Origin: Streptomyces sp. ERV7
GTDB lineage: Bacteria; Actinomycetota; Actinomycetes; Streptomycetales; Streptomycetaceae
Reading direction: 5' to 3'
Assembly (NCBI RefSeq): GCF_001653515.1
Contig: NZ_LYOY01000029.1
Coordinates: 62,001 to 126,000, forward strand
Length of the DNA: 64,000 bases
Below the pieces are notes generated by a model. It was not told the DNA's origin, did not search any database, and worked only from the letters and a program-made list of their open reading frames with translations. Shown here piece after piece: positions 8,271 through 16,331 of this stretch. The number at the start of each line of letters is the position of its first letter. Position 1 is the first letter of the stretch. The translations under genes were made by a program, and so were the position numbers.

Positions 8271-9809
8271 ATGACGTTGCACCTCTCCCGTACGCACCGC
8301 TCCCTCGCCGTCTCCGTCGTCATGGCGACCGCCGCCGCGCTCGCGGTCCTGCCGGGCACGGCGTCGGCCATGCCGACGGGCGGCGCGGCGGTGAAGGCCG
8401 CACCCGCCGCCGACTCGCCCTCGCTCAGCTATGTCGTCAACCTCCGCAAGGGATACGGCCACGCGGACAAGGTCAGAAGGGCGATCGAGGCGGCCGGGGG
8501 CACGGTCGTCCAGTCCTACGACCGGATCGGCGTGATCGTCGTCCACTCCGCGAACCCCGCCTTCGCCACGGCCATGCGGGCGGTACGGGGCGTGGAGTCG
8601 GCCGGGGCGACCCGGACCGCGCCACTGCCCGCGCAGACCACGACCGACGTCGGCGCGCCCAGGGCGCTCACCGCCGAGGAGGTCCGGGCCGCCACCGCCG
8701 GGGCCTCGGCGGGCGAGGACCCGCTGGAGCCGCTCCAGTGGGACCTGAAGGCCATCAAGGCCGACAAGGCCCATGAGAAGACCCTGGGCAGCTCCCGGGT
8801 GACCGTCGGCGTCATCGACACGGGCGTGGACGACACCCACCCGGACATCGCGCCCAACTTCGACCGGTCCAAGTCGGTGAGCTGCATCGGCGGGACGCCG
8901 GACACCACCGACGGCGCCTGGCGGCCGTTCACCACCGGCGGCTCCCCGCACGGTACGCATGTGGCGGGCGAGATAGCGGCGGCGAAGAACGGCGTCGGCG
9001 TCACCGGTGTGGCGCCCGGCGTGAAGGTCGCCGCCATCAAGGTCTCCACCCAGGGCGGCAGCTTCTTCTATACGGAGGCCGTCGTCTGCGGCTTCATGTG
9101 GGCCGCCGACCACGGCATCGACGTCACCAACAACAGCTATTACACCGACCCCTGGTACTTCAACTGCAAGACCGACCCGGACCAGAAGGCGCTGGTCGAG
9201 GCGATCACCCGGGCCGGCCGGTACGCCGAGTCCAAGGGCACGGTGAACGTGGCGGCGGCGGGCAACGAGAGCTACGACCTCGCGGCCGACTCCCTCACCG
9301 ACCCGGCCAGCCCCAACGACAGCACGCCCGGCGACCGGAAGATCGACCCGAGCGAGTGCTTCGACATCCCGACCCAGCTGCCGGGAGTCGTCACGGTCGC
9401 CGCGACCGGGGCCAAGGGCCTGAAGTCCTCGTTCTCCAACTACGGCCTGGGCGTGGTGGACGTGGCCGCGCCCGGCGGCGACTCCACCGCCTACCAGCCG
9501 CCGCAGGCCCCGGCCACCAGCGGGCTGATCCTCGGCCCGGTGCCCGGCGGCAAGTGGGCCTACATGGCGGGTACGTCGATGGCGACCCCGCACGTGGTGG
9601 GCGTGGCCGCGCTGCTCAAGTCCGCGCACCCGCACGCGCCCGCCTGGAAGATCAAGGAGCTCCTGAAGGAGGGCGCGGACCCGACCGCCTGCCCCGACCC
9701 GTACGACATCGACGGGGACGGCAAGGCGGACGCGGTCTGCGAGGGCGGCAGGCACCACAGCGGCTTCTACGGGGCGGGGATCGTCAACGCCCTCAACGCG
9801 GTGCGCTAG
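8271..9809 (+). CDS. Secreted S8 (subtilisin-like) serine peptidase, tandem paralog
   Basis: A 512-aa paralog of the preceding protease with the same layout: signal peptide ending near ASAM, I9-like propeptide (SYVVNLRKGYGHADKVRRAI) and S8 domain. The triad is Asp183 (VIDTGVDDTHPD), His230 (PHGTHVAGE) and Ser436 (GTSMATPHVVG). Blocks such as DVTNNSYY and DPWYFNCK are shared almost word for word with the upstream paralog, showing tandem duplication. The propeptides and the C-terminal region before GFYG differ more. A GGAG site precedes the ATG. Confidence 0.95.
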   Translation: MTLHLSRTHRSLAVSVVMATAAALAVLPGTASAMPTGGAAVKAAPAADSPSLSYVVNLRKGYGHADKVRRAIEAAGGTVVQSYDRIGVIVVHSANPAFATAMRAVRGVESAGATRTAPLPAQTTTDVGAPRALTAEEVRAATAGASAGEDPLEPLQWDLKAIKADKAHEKTLGSSRVTVGVIDTGVDDTHPDIAPNFDRSKSVSCIGGTPDTTDGAWRPFTTGGSPHGTHVAGEIAAAKNGVGVTGVAPGVKVAAIKVSTQGGSFFYTEAVVCGFMWAADHGIDVTNNSYYTDPWYFNCKTDPDQKALVEAITRAGRYAESKGTVNVAAAGNESYDLAADSLTDPASPNDSTPGDRKIDPSECFDIPTQLPGVVTVAATGAKGLKSSFSNYGLGVVDVAAPGGDSTAYQPPQAPATSGLILGPVPGGKWAYMAGTSMATPHVVGVAALLKSAHPHAPAWKIKELLKEGADPTACPDPYDIDGDGKADAVCEGGRHHSGFYGAGIVNALNAVR

Positions 9810-9815
9810 CGGTGG

Positions 9816-9850
9816 GCCGGGGCCGGGCGGGAGCACCGCCCGGCCCCGGC
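9816..9850 (+). terminator. Hairpin terminator after the second subtilase gene
   Basis: GCCGGGGCCGGGCGG pairs perfectly with CCGCCCGGCCCCGGC around the loop GAGCA (15-bp stem), seven bases after the stop codon. Confidence 0.82.
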
Positions 9851-9858
9851 GCGCCGGA

Positions 9859-9954
9859 CTACGGCTTGATCAGCACCTTCAGGGCGTTCAGACGCGTCCC
9901 GAGGGCCCCGCCGTGGGCCTCGTCGTGGCCCCCGGCCGTCTCCGCTTCCGTCAT
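9859..9954 (-). pseudogene. Possible remnant of a zinc-type dehydrogenase 3' end
   Basis: On the minus strand, just downstream of the amidohydrolase operon, a 31-codon frame ends in LNALKVLIKP and TAG. The ending KVLIKP is typical of the C-terminus of MDR (zinc-dependent alcohol dehydrogenase) proteins. The preceding residues (TEAETAGGHDEAHGG) do not look like the rest of such an enzyme. It may be the tail of a gene lost by deletion, or chance. No ribosome site was found. Confidence 0.3.
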
Positions 9955-9979
9955 GCGGCGAAGGCTCTCACCCCCCGCC

Positions 9980-11209
9980 TCACCACACCCGTACCGACCC
10001 GCCCCGCGCGAACACCGGGCTCGTCGCGTCCGGCGGGATCTCCTTCAGCGGCTCGGCGATCTCCTCGACGGCCGGGCCCACCTTCGCCGCGATCGCGTCC
10101 AGGGACGGCAGGTCGAAGCCGTAGACGTGGGCCGCGTTGCCGCCCACCATCCGTGCCACCTCGTCCCTCGGCAGGCCCGCGTACGCGATGCGCAGGCCCT
10201 CGCGGGAGTACGGGGTGGTGCCCTCGTCGTGCGGGTAGTCGCTGCCCCACATGATCTTGTCGAGGCCGATCCGGTCGCGCAGGGGCACCTCGTGGGGGCG
10301 CATGAAGCTGGCGCCCACATAGCAGTTGTCGCGCCAGACCCGGCTGGGGCCCTCGCCCATCGACTCGGCCAGGCCCGCGCCGAACTTGGACTCCGCCGTG
10401 GCCGCCCGGGTCGCCGCCGACACCAGGCGCTCGTGGTAGTAGTCGAGCATCTCGATCACCCCGGGGATCCAGCCCGAGCCCTGTTCGGTGAGGATCAGCT
10501 TCAGCGACGGGTGGCGGCGGAACGCGCCGCCGAAGATCAGGTGCCACAGCGCCCGGTGCGAGAACCACGTCGTCTCCACCATGAAGACGGCCCGCGCGGC
10601 CGGTTCCTCGCCGAGCGGCGGCGACGCGGAGCCGCCGTGGTGGTTGACGGGTACGCCGAGGTCGGCGCAGGCCGCCCAGATCGGGTCGTAGACGGCGGAG
10701 TACAGCTCGGGGACGCCCGAGCCGGGCGGGGCACCGGGCAGCATGATGCCGCCGGTCAGGCCCGCCTCCTTCACCCGGTGGATCTCCGCCACCGCCGCGT
10801 CGACGTCGTTCAGCAGGATCTGCGCGACGCCCGCCCTGCGGCCCGGCACCAGCGCGCAGAAGTCGGCCAGCCAGCGGTTGTGCGCCCGCAGGCCCGCCCA
10901 GCGCCGCTCCAGCTCCTCCCCCGTCGGCGCGGGGGCCATCAGGGAGGCCGAGGGGAAGAACGGCGGGATGGTGTTGGGGAACACCACCTCCGCGACGATC
11001 CCGTCCGCCTCCAGCTCGGCGACCCGCCGCCCGGAGTTCCAGTTGCGGTCGGCGGTGTCGGCGAGCAGGTCCTCGTGCGGGTTGACGTAGGTGGCGGCCC
11101 AGGCGTCGAAGTCGTCGTGGTACCGCTTCTCCAGATACGGCCTGTAGTCGAGGAGGTCGGCGCCCGCGTGGCAGTCCGCCGAGATCACGGTGTAGCGGTC
11201 GGTGCTCAT
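9980..11209 (-). CDS. Amidohydrolase_2 family metal-dependent hydrolase/decarboxylase
   Basis: A 409-aa TIM-barrel protein of the amidohydrolase-2 group, which includes ACMSD and resorcylate-type decarboxylases as well as hydrolases. Metal-site markers are visible: the N-terminal ISADCHAG (Asp-x-His), NHHGG in mid-protein and WGSDYPHDEG near the C-terminus with the metal Asp. The start codon overlaps the stop of the second amidohydrolase gene as ATGA, making it the last gene of a four-gene overlapping operon. The substrate is unknown; the operon looks catabolic. Confidence 0.88.
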   Translation of the reverse strand: MSTDRYTVISADCHAGADLLDYRPYLEKRYHDDFDAWAATYVNPHEDLLADTADRNWNSGRRVAELEADGIVAEVVFPNTIPPFFPSASLMAPAPTGEELERRWAGLRAHNRWLADFCALVPGRRAGVAQILLNDVDAAVAEIHRVKEAGLTGGIMLPGAPPGSGVPELYSAVYDPIWAACADLGVPVNHHGGSASPPLGEEPAARAVFMVETTWFSHRALWHLIFGGAFRRHPSLKLILTEQGSGWIPGVIEMLDYYHERLVSAATRAATAESKFGAGLAESMGEGPSRVWRDNCYVGASFMRPHEVPLRDRIGLDKIMWGSDYPHDEGTTPYSREGLRIAYAGLPRDEVARMVGGNAAHVYGFDLPSLDAIAAKVGPAVEEIAEPLKEIPPDATSPVFARGGSVRVW

Positions 11210-12513
11210 GACACCCCCAGAACCGGGAAGTCGTGCTCGGTCAGCCAGTGCCGTCCCACCTCGCGCGAGCGCGCCCAGGACGCCTCCACCGCCGACTGGT
11301 CCTCGCTCTGGCCGAGTTCGGCCGGGGTCGGGCCGATGCGCCGGGCCAGCGGGGCCAGTTTCGCGGTGTCGAAGCCGAAGACCTCCGCCGCCGCGAGCCC
11401 CAGCATCCGGCGCGTCTCGGCGACCGGGATGTCATGGAAGGTCCTGCGCAGCCACTCCCGGGTGTGCGGCCAGGTGCCCTCCGGGTGCGGGAAGTCGGAG
11501 CCCCAGAGGATGTTGTCGACGCCGATCTCGTAGCGCTGGGCCAGCTCGCGCCGCTTGGTGTTGGTGGCGCAGACGAAGATCTGGCGGTCCAGGTACTCGC
11601 TGGGCGGGCGCTTCAGCTCGGCGAACGGCGAGAGCTTCTTGCCGCCGTGCGCGCCCAGGTACAGCCGGTCCATGAACCACAGCAGGTTCGGCAGCCACCA
11701 GCAGCCCGACTCCGCCACCCCGAAGCGGAGTCCGGGGTGGCGCTCGAAGACACCGGACCAGAGCAGGAACCACAGTGGCCGGGCCGGCCACCAGGTGACC
11801 TCGCTGACATAGATGCCGAGGTGGTCGCCGTACTCGTGGCGGGGCGCGGCTCCCGAGTGGGTGACGACCGGCATCGCGGTCTCGGCGGCCGCCGCCCAGA
11901 CGGGGTCGTAGCGGCGGTCGTGGTACGGGGCCTTGTCCACCCACATCGAGGGGATCATCAGCGCACCGAGGCCGGACTCCTTCGCCCGGTGGATCTCCGC
12001 GACCACGCGGTCCACGTCGCCGGTCACCGGCAGCAGGGCGACCCCGCAGTGCCGTTCGGGATGCTGGCCGACGAACTCGGCGAGCCAGCGGTTGTGCGCC
12101 TGCGCGCCCGCCATACCGAGGTCGGGGTCCTGGTCGCCGGAGAGGCCGAGGCCGACTCCGAAGGGCGCGGCGGTGCGGCTGTCGACGGCGTCCGCGTCGG
12201 GGAAGACGACCTCGGCGGCCACCCCGTCCCCGTCGAGCTCCTTGAGCCTGCGGGCGGCGTCCCAACCGCCCTTGAGGCCCTCCTCGTTGTCGGCGAACCA
12301 CTTGTCCGCGAAGGCCTCGTTGCGGACGCCGAGACGGGTCATCTCCTCGCGGCGGCGCTCCCGCCCGTCGAGGAAGCCGTCGAAGTCCCGGTGGAAGCGG
12401 GGGTCGAGGTAGGGCCGGTACTCCTCGGTGGGCAGCCCGGCGTGGCAGTCGGAGGAAATGATCAGGTACGGGTCGTGGTACTCGCCTTCGGGTGTGCTGC
12501 TGCGCTGTGGCAT
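11206..12513 (-). CDS. Amidohydrolase_2 family metal-dependent hydrolase/decarboxylase
   Basis: A 435-aa relative of the neighbouring amidohydrolase with the same metal-site markers: IISSDCHAGL at the N-terminus, VTHSGAAP in the middle and WGSDFPHPEGTWPH near the end. The pair has diverged clearly, which suggests related but distinct substrates or a heteromeric enzyme. The ATG has a GAGGGAT site. It lies 18 bp after the SDR gene and its stop overlaps the next start, so it is co-transcribed and probably coupled. The reaction is not determined. Confidence 0.88.
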   Translation of the reverse strand: MPQRSSTPEGEYHDPYLIISSDCHAGLPTEEYRPYLDPRFHRDFDGFLDGRERRREEMTRLGVRNEAFADKWFADNEEGLKGGWDAARRLKELDGDGVAAEVVFPDADAVDSRTAAPFGVGLGLSGDQDPDLGMAGAQAHNRWLAEFVGQHPERHCGVALLPVTGDVDRVVAEIHRAKESGLGALMIPSMWVDKAPYHDRRYDPVWAAAAETAMPVVTHSGAAPRHEYGDHLGIYVSEVTWWPARPLWFLLWSGVFERHPGLRFGVAESGCWWLPNLLWFMDRLYLGAHGGKKLSPFAELKRPPSEYLDRQIFVCATNTKRRELAQRYEIGVDNILWGSDFPHPEGTWPHTREWLRRTFHDIPVAETRRMLGLAAAEVFGFDTAKLAPLARRIGPTPAELGQSEDQSAVEASWARSREVGRHWLTEHDFPVLGVS

Positions 12514-12531
12514 GACGGATCCCTCTGTCCC

Positions 12532-13416
12532 TCAGTCCAGAATGAAGTTCTCCAGGTACGACGGGTCGGCCCGGTCCAGCATCGAGCGCGACCTGGCCCT
12601 GATCTGGCCGTCGCTGTGCTCGCTCTCCGGGAGCATCCAGAAGCGGTCGGCCCGGATGCCGTCGACGACCGTCTCGGCGACCTCCTCGACCGGGGTGAAC
12701 TCGACCTCGTGCCCGGCCTCCCGCATCGCCGCCTCCCACTGGCCGAGGCTGCGGTAGGGCGCCCTGCGCGGGCGCTCCTTGGCGAACCGGGCCGGGCGGT
12801 TGCGGTGCGACTCCCACAGGCCGGTGCGCAGCATGTGCGGGCCGGGGAAGAGCACGGACGCGCCCACGCGCGCGTGCTCCGCCTTCAGATGCGCGTACAG
12901 CGACTCGGTCATGGTGACGACGGCCGCCTTGGTGACCGCGTACACGGAGGCGGTGGGCAGCGGCGCGATCCCGCCGTCGGCCGAGGAGGTGTTGACGACG
13001 TGGCCCGCTTCGCCGGAGGCGATCATGCGCGGCACGAACGCCTGGATGCCGTGGAAGACGCCCCACACGTTGACCGCGAACGCCCACTCCCAGTCGTTGA
13101 CCTCGTGCTCCCACATCCGGCCCTCGGCGCCCGAGCCGACGCCCGCGTTGTTGCACAGCACGTGGACGGCGCCGAACGTGTCGTACGCCGCGTCCGCGAG
13201 CTCGCGCACGGACGTGCGCTCCGAGACGTCGACCACGCGCGCGTGGACCCGCGCCCCGTCCGCGCGCAGCTCCCGCGCGGCCTTCTCCAGGGCCGCCTCC
13301 TCGACGTCCGCGAGGACCACCCGGAGTCCCTCGGCCGCGAACCGGCGGGCCATGGCGAGCCCGATCCCGCTCGCGGCGCCGGTGACGACGGCGACCTGCC
13401 CCTCGGTGAGCCGCAT
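12532..13416 (-). CDS. SDR family NAD(P)-dependent oxidoreductase
   Basis: A 294-aa classical short-chain dehydrogenase. Cofactor motif TGAASGIG (around residues 13-20), NNAG (around 90), a catalytic Ser in VNTSSADGG and YAVTKAAV holding the YxxxK pair are all present. I prefer the ATG at 13416, which overlaps the upstream stop as TGATG and has GGGAG six bases before it; a GTG one codon earlier is also possible. It is the second gene of the operon and probably oxidises or reduces an intermediate of the same pathway as the amidohydrolases. Confidence 0.9.
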   Translation of the reverse strand: MRLTEGQVAVVTGAASGIGLAMARRFAAEGLRVVLADVEEAALEKAARELRADGARVHARVVDVSERTSVRELADAAYDTFGAVHVLCNNAGVGSGAEGRMWEHEVNDWEWAFAVNVWGVFHGIQAFVPRMIASGEAGHVVNTSSADGGIAPLPTASVYAVTKAAVVTMTESLYAHLKAEHARVGASVLFPGPHMLRTGLWESHRNRPARFAKERPRRAPYRSLGQWEAAMREAGHEVEFTPVEEVAETVVDGIRADRFWMLPESEHSDGQIRARSRSMLDRADPSYLENFILD

Positions 13417-14213
13417 CACACGCTCCCGGCCGGCGGCCCGTCGAGGATCTGCTGCGGATCGTCGTAGCGCTGGTGGATGTACGGCAACAGGTCCCGCGCG
13501 CTGACCCGTTCGGCCACCCGGCCCCGCTGGTCGGTGGTCTTCTCGCCGATCGTGATCTCCACGACACGGCGGACGGGGAGGTCCGCGACCGGGTCGTACA
13601 TGGACTCGCGCAGCACCACGTCACCGGTGATCCGCTCCAGTTTGCGGATCTTCTCGTTGCGTACGCAGTGCACGAGCACCGGGTCCGCGTCGAAGCCCTC
13701 GCCGTCCACGGCGGGCAGGAACTTGAAGTAGAAGTCGACCTTCTCGGTGGGCTCCGGCAGCGGCAGCACGCTGTCGACCGCGCCGCGCACCTCGACGAAG
13801 GCGATGCCGTGCCGGGCGAGCGCGGCCCGCACGACCAGGCCGTCGCGCTCGACGGTGACCTCGCCGAGCTTCTTCGGCTCGCCGAACACCTCGCGCCCGC
13901 CGATCAGCGCCCGCTCATGGGTCATCGGCATCACCAGCGGATACCAGCCGGGCTGCCCGTCGTGCACGGCGGAGACCGCCACCGAGCCCGCGCCCAGCGG
14001 ATAGCCGGGCAGGTCGACCCGGCTGATGTTCGCCCGTACGAGTGAATCTCCGGCGGGCTTGAGGGGCGGCGGCAGCACGGCCGCCACCGCGTCGGGATCG
14101 CTCTCCCAGACGGCCACCACACCGGTGGACCAGATGTCGGGGAGACGTGCGCTCGCGGTGCGCGCGGCCCGGATCTCGTCCTCGGTCCGTGCGCCGTACC
14201 GTACGCGTGCCAT
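13416..14213 (-). CDS. Acetoacetate decarboxylase-like protein
   Basis: A 265-aa protein of the acetoacetate decarboxylase superfamily. The GREVFGEPKKLGEV block matches the region holding the Schiff-base lysine pair of the clostridial enzyme, and YPLVMPMTHERALIGGRE precedes it as in the family. Many relatives are not true acetoacetate decarboxylases but act on other beta-keto acids, aldol products or dehydration substrates. The ATG has an AGGAAGGG site; a much longer upstream frame crosses the promoter and operator and is rejected. First gene of the operon, divergent from a TetR gene that probably controls it. Confidence 0.85.
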   Translation of the reverse strand: MARVRYGARTEDEIRAARTASARLPDIWSTGVVAVWESDPDAVAAVLPPPLKPAGDSLVRANISRVDLPGYPLGAGSVAVSAVHDGQPGWYPLVMPMTHERALIGGREVFGEPKKLGEVTVERDGLVVRAALARHGIAFVEVRGAVDSVLPLPEPTEKVDFYFKFLPAVDGEGFDADPVLVHCVRNEKIRKLERITGDVVLRESMYDPVADLPVRRVVEITIGEKTTDQRGRVAERVSARDLLPYIHQRYDDPQQILDGPPAGSV

Positions 14214-14262
14214 GGCGTACCACCCTTCCTGGGTCGTGCCTCGCAGTGCGGTCCCCCGGGTC

Positions 14263-14277
14263 TGTAACACAGTTACA
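14263..14277. promoter_or_regulatory. Candidate TetR operator (perfect palindrome)
   Basis: TGTAAC-ACA-GTTACA is a perfect 6-bp inverted repeat with 3-bp spacer in the divergent region between the decarboxylase operon and the TetR gene, where such regulators usually bind to control both sides. Confidence 0.65.
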
Positions 14278-14335
14278 CCGAGCCCGATGAAGGGTAAAGA
14301 CCCGTGCGGGAACCGGAGTCGGGAGGAGGCGGGCC

Positions 14336-14959
14336 GTGACGCGTACGTCACTGAGCCGCGAGGAGGTCCTGGTGGCCGCCGGGGCCCTGGTCAGACAGCA
14401 CGGCCCGGCCGCGCTCACCATGCGCAAGCTCGCCGCGGAACTGGGCACCGCGGTCACCTCGATCTACTGGCACGTCGGCAACCGCGAGTCGCTGCTCGAC
14501 GCGCTCGTCGAGCGGACCGTGCGGGAACTGGGCGAGATCCGGCCGCGCGGGCGCACCCCGGCCGCCCGGATCGTCTCGGTCGCCACGGCGCTGCGCCGGG
14601 AGCTGCGCGAGCGCCCCCACCTGATCGCGATGGTCCACGAACGCGGCCTGACCGACCGGATGTTCCTGCCCGCCCAGCAGGCCCTGGTCCACGAGGTCCA
14701 CACGGCCGGTCTGCGCGGGACCGCCGCCGCGCGGGTGGTGCGGGCCGTCCAGTTCCAGGTCGTCGGCCATGTCCTGGTCGAGCGCTACCGCGAACGCGCC
14801 CCGGCCCAGCACCCCGGCGAGGACGAGCTCTGGCACACCGCGCCCGCCGAGTACGACCCGGCGCTGGCCCGCGCGCTGGCCCGGCCGCCGGACCCGGAGC
14901 AGCTGTTCGCGGCCTCGGTACGGGCCCTGGTGGACGGGCTGCTCGCGCGGCCGCGTTGA
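14336..14959 (+). CDS. TetR family transcriptional regulator
   Basis: A 207-aa regulator. The N-terminal TetR helix-turn-helix is clear (SREEVLVAAGALVRQHG ... TMRKLAAELGTAVTSIYWHVGNRESLLDALV, residues about 6-55). The C-terminal ligand domain resembles the TetR_C group found near catabolic or efflux genes. The GTG start has a GGGAGGAGG site. It is divergent from the decarboxylase-SDR-amidohydrolase operon, and a palindrome lies between them, so it is likely a repressor relieved by a pathway substrate. The ligand is unknown. Confidence 0.92.
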   Translation: MTRTSLSREEVLVAAGALVRQHGPAALTMRKLAAELGTAVTSIYWHVGNRESLLDALVERTVRELGEIRPRGRTPAARIVSVATALRRELRERPHLIAMVHERGLTDRMFLPAQQALVHEVHTAGLRGTAAARVVRAVQFQVVGHVLVERYRERAPAQHPGEDELWHTAPAEYDPALARALARPPDPEQLFAASVRALVDGLLARPR

Positions 14960-15005
14960 CGGGCGCCGGTCGGACTGTCAGTGCGGCCCCGTATTCTCTG
15001 TGACC

Positions 15006-15986
15006 ATGCTCGACGACCGTACGACAGCAGCAGCGACGTGGCCGGCCGCCTACCCGCAGGGGTACGCGGTCGTCGACGTGGAGACCACCGGCCTCGCCCG
15101 CGACGACCGGATAATCTCGGCTGCCGTCTATCGCCTGGACGCCCAGGGCAACGTCGAGGACCACTGGTACACGCTGGTCAACCCGGAGCGCGATCCCGGC
15201 CCGGTGTGGATCCACGGCCTGACCACCGACGTCCTGTCCGGCGCGCCGCTCTTCCCGGACATCGCCGAGGAGTTCGCCGAGCGCCTGGACGGCCGGGTCC
15301 TGGTCGCCCACAACGCGATCTTCGACTGGCAGATGATCGCCAGGGAGTACGCCCGGGCGAAGAGTGCCGCGCCGGTGCGCCAGCGGCTGTGCACGATCGC
15401 GCTCTCCAAGGAGCTCGACCTGCCGCTGCCCAACCACAAGCTGGAGTCGCTGGCCGCGCACTTCGGAGTGGTGCAGCAGCGCGCGCACCACGCGCTCGAC
15501 GACGCGCGCGTGCTCGCCGAGGCGTTCCGCCCGAGCCTGCACGAGGCGGCGCGGGTCGGGGCGCGGCTGCCGCTGCTTGAGTGCCGCCCGCTCACCGAGT
15601 GGTCGGACGGCCCGGCCACCCCCCGTATCGGCTACCAGGCCACCGGGTCGTACGGACGCGGTTCCAGCTGGCGGCCCGCGCGCAAGCGCCCCGCGTGCCC
15701 GCACCCCAACCCCGGTCGTTACGAAGCGGACAAACCACTCAAGCAGGGCATGCGGGTGGCGTTCTCCGGTGACACCTCCATCGACCGGGAGCTCCTGGAG
15801 GACCGTGCGATCGAGGCCGGGCTGCACGTGGCGACCAGCGTCTCCCGGCTGACCAGCCTGCTGGTGACCAACGACCCGGACTCGGCGACCTCCAAGACCG
15901 TGAAGGCGAAGTCGTTCGGCACCCCGGTCGTCGACGAGGCGGCCTTCACCCAGCTGCTGCGGGACGTGGCTCCGGCAGACGGGTGA
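15006..15986 (+). CDS. DEDDh 3'-5' exonuclease (DnaQ-like) with C-terminal BRCT domain
   Basis: A 326-aa nuclease. Exonuclease motifs of the DEDDh type are visible: Exo I VVDVETTGLA, Exo II VAHNAIFDWQM and Exo III HHALDDARV. The C-terminal third (from about KPLKQGMRVAFSGDTS to VDEAAFTQLL) resembles the BRCT domain of NAD-dependent ligases. The enzyme probably trims DNA 3' ends in repair; it is not clearly the replicative proofreader. No good ribosome site precedes the ATG, but TATTCT lies 8 nt upstream, which suits a leaderless transcript. A GTG two codons earlier is possible. Confidence 0.9.
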   Translation: MLDDRTTAAATWPAAYPQGYAVVDVETTGLARDDRIISAAVYRLDAQGNVEDHWYTLVNPERDPGPVWIHGLTTDVLSGAPLFPDIAEEFAERLDGRVLVAHNAIFDWQMIAREYARAKSAAPVRQRLCTIALSKELDLPLPNHKLESLAAHFGVVQQRAHHALDDARVLAEAFRPSLHEAARVGARLPLLECRPLTEWSDGPATPRIGYQATGSYGRGSSWRPARKRPACPHPNPGRYEADKPLKQGMRVAFSGDTSIDRELLEDRAIEAGLHVATSVSRLTSLLVTNDPDSATSKTVKAKSFGTPVVDEAAFTQLLRDVAPADG

Positions 15987-16039
15987 CCGTCTGGCGTGCC
16001 GCCCGCCGTTCCGGCGCGGCGCGCTCCACCCTGTGGCGC

Positions 16040-16273
16040 ATGGCACGTTGCGAGGTCTGCGGAAACGACTACGGGATGTCCTTCGAGGTGCACGCGCAGG
16101 GCGTGGTGCATGTCTTCGACTGCTTCTCGTGCGCCATCCACCGCATGGCGCCCATCTGCGAACACTGCCGGGTCCAGATCATCGGCCAGGGCGTCGAGGT
16201 CGAGGGGCACTGGTACTGCGGCGGGCACTGCGCCCGAGCGGAGGGCCGGGTGGGCATCGTCGACAAGGTCTGA
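16040..16273 (+). CDS. Small zinc-ribbon (metallothionein-like) protein
   Basis: A 77-aa Cys/His-rich protein with CEVCGNDY, CFSCAIH, CEHC and CGGHC, enough for two zinc sites. The opening MARCEVCGNDY is a common actinobacterial start, which is why I place the start here. The frame also stays open back to a GTG at 15983 that would overlap the exonuclease stop as GTGA, so an extended or coupled form is possible. No function is established; zinc storage or protein binding are guesses. Confidence 0.7.
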   Translation: MARCEVCGNDYGMSFEVHAQGVVHVFDCFSCAIHRMAPICEHCRVQIIGQGVEVEGHWYCGGHCARAEGRVGIVDKV

Positions 16274-16331
16274 GTCCGCGTACCCCCGCCCCCCCTGAGA
16301 ACACCCCACGGCCGAGTTGTACCGTCGTGGG

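Noticed and set aside
6577..9836. Long minus-strand open frames opposite both subtilase genes
   Set aside because: The translations are Val/Arg/Gly-rich antisense artefacts without start signals; the subtilases carry complete catalytic triads on the plus strand.
13416..14351. Longer form of the decarboxylase-like protein starting at 14351
   Set aside because: The extra 46 residues would cross the palindrome and overlap the TetR start; the ATG at 14213 has a good ribosome site and matches the family start.
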